From contig DATLAN010000201.1 in NCBI GenBank assembly GCA_035527455.1, positions 1 through 23,880 of the forward strand: DNA of 23,880 bases. The letters are read 5' to 3'. Under the pieces are notes generated by a model. That model was not told the origin of the DNA, did no database searches, and was given only the letters and a program-made list of their open reading frames with translations. The stretch comes from DATLAN01 sp035527455. GTDB taxonomy: Bacteria; Planctomycetota; Planctomycetia; Pirellulales; Thermoguttaceae. The position numbers and the translations under genes are program-made. This document shows, piece by piece, positions 23,792 to 23,880 of the stretch; the stretch's first letter is position 1; every line of letters begins with the position of its first letter.

Positions 23792-23821
23792 ATCATACCA
23801 TGCCGTTGGACTGATTCGCAA
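23792..23821 (-). promoter_or_regulatory. Promoter of the SHD1 gene with extended -10
   Basis: On the minus strand TTGCGA (23821-23816), an 18-base spacer ending TGG, and TATGAT (23797-23792). The TGn before the -10 makes it an extended -10. The predicted start near 23785 gives a 75-nt leader and excludes the upstream ATG at 23866. Confidence 0.55.
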
Positions 23822-23880
23822 GATCGCCGGTGTTGCCGGGCAACAAGAGGAATTCCGAACATCCATCCGATCGGCACGCC

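Overview
The window is GC-rich chromosomal DNA, most probably from a planctomycete of the Pirellulales type. This rests on gene content: an SHD1 (SLA1-homology) secreted protein, a Ser/Thr kinase with the planctomycete N-terminal cap, a giant kinase/ATPase/histidine-kinase hybrid, many secreted proteins of unknown function, loosely packed genes on both strands, GTG and TTG starts, and many palindromic intergenic repeats. No rRNA, tRNA, CRISPR array, transposase or phage gene was seen.

Layout. (1) 1-4000: a dispersed sugar-type ABC importer. The ATPase is cut by the left edge and a Tat-exported substrate-binding lipoprotein lies at 2760-3806. Between them, on the opposite strand, sit a short-chain dehydrogenase and a secreted alpha/beta-hydrolase. 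(2) 4108-6915: a large secreted protein with two jelly-roll-like ends. (3) 7143-7427: a small conserved-looking protein, followed by a strong terminator-like hairpin. (4) 7817-15329: two convergent signalling giants, a Ser/Thr kinase with a degenerate receiver tail and a 1986-residue pseudokinase-AAA-TPR-GAF-histidine kinase-REC-REC protein. (5) 15829-17678: a sigma70-like promoter, a structured leader of about 300 nt, and a fusion of a hotdog thioesterase-like domain to a leucine-carboxyl-type methyltransferase. (6) 17836-20771, minus strand: a FadL-type outer-membrane channel, a REC-HD-GYP c-di-GMP phosphodiesterase and a stand-alone Hpt protein. (7) 21112-23710, minus strand: a six-bladed YWTD propeller protein and an SHD1/propeller secreted protein, each with its own promoter.

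How it may fit together (inference). The giant hybrid kinase ends in a canonical receiver but has no Hpt domain. The Hpt protein 5 kb away, next to a receiver-HD-GYP output, would complete a phosphorelay controlling c-di-GMP. The FadL channel and the thioesterase/methyltransferase fusion lie between the two halves of this putative relay, which suggests a lipid-related signal or product. The left end looks like ordinary carbohydrate uptake and degradation.

The intergenic DNA is unusually rich in palindromic repeats. At least five families are present. One (REP-1) occurs three times with 28-bp arms that differ only at three A-versus-T positions. Copies of two other families supply the stop codons of neighbouring genes.
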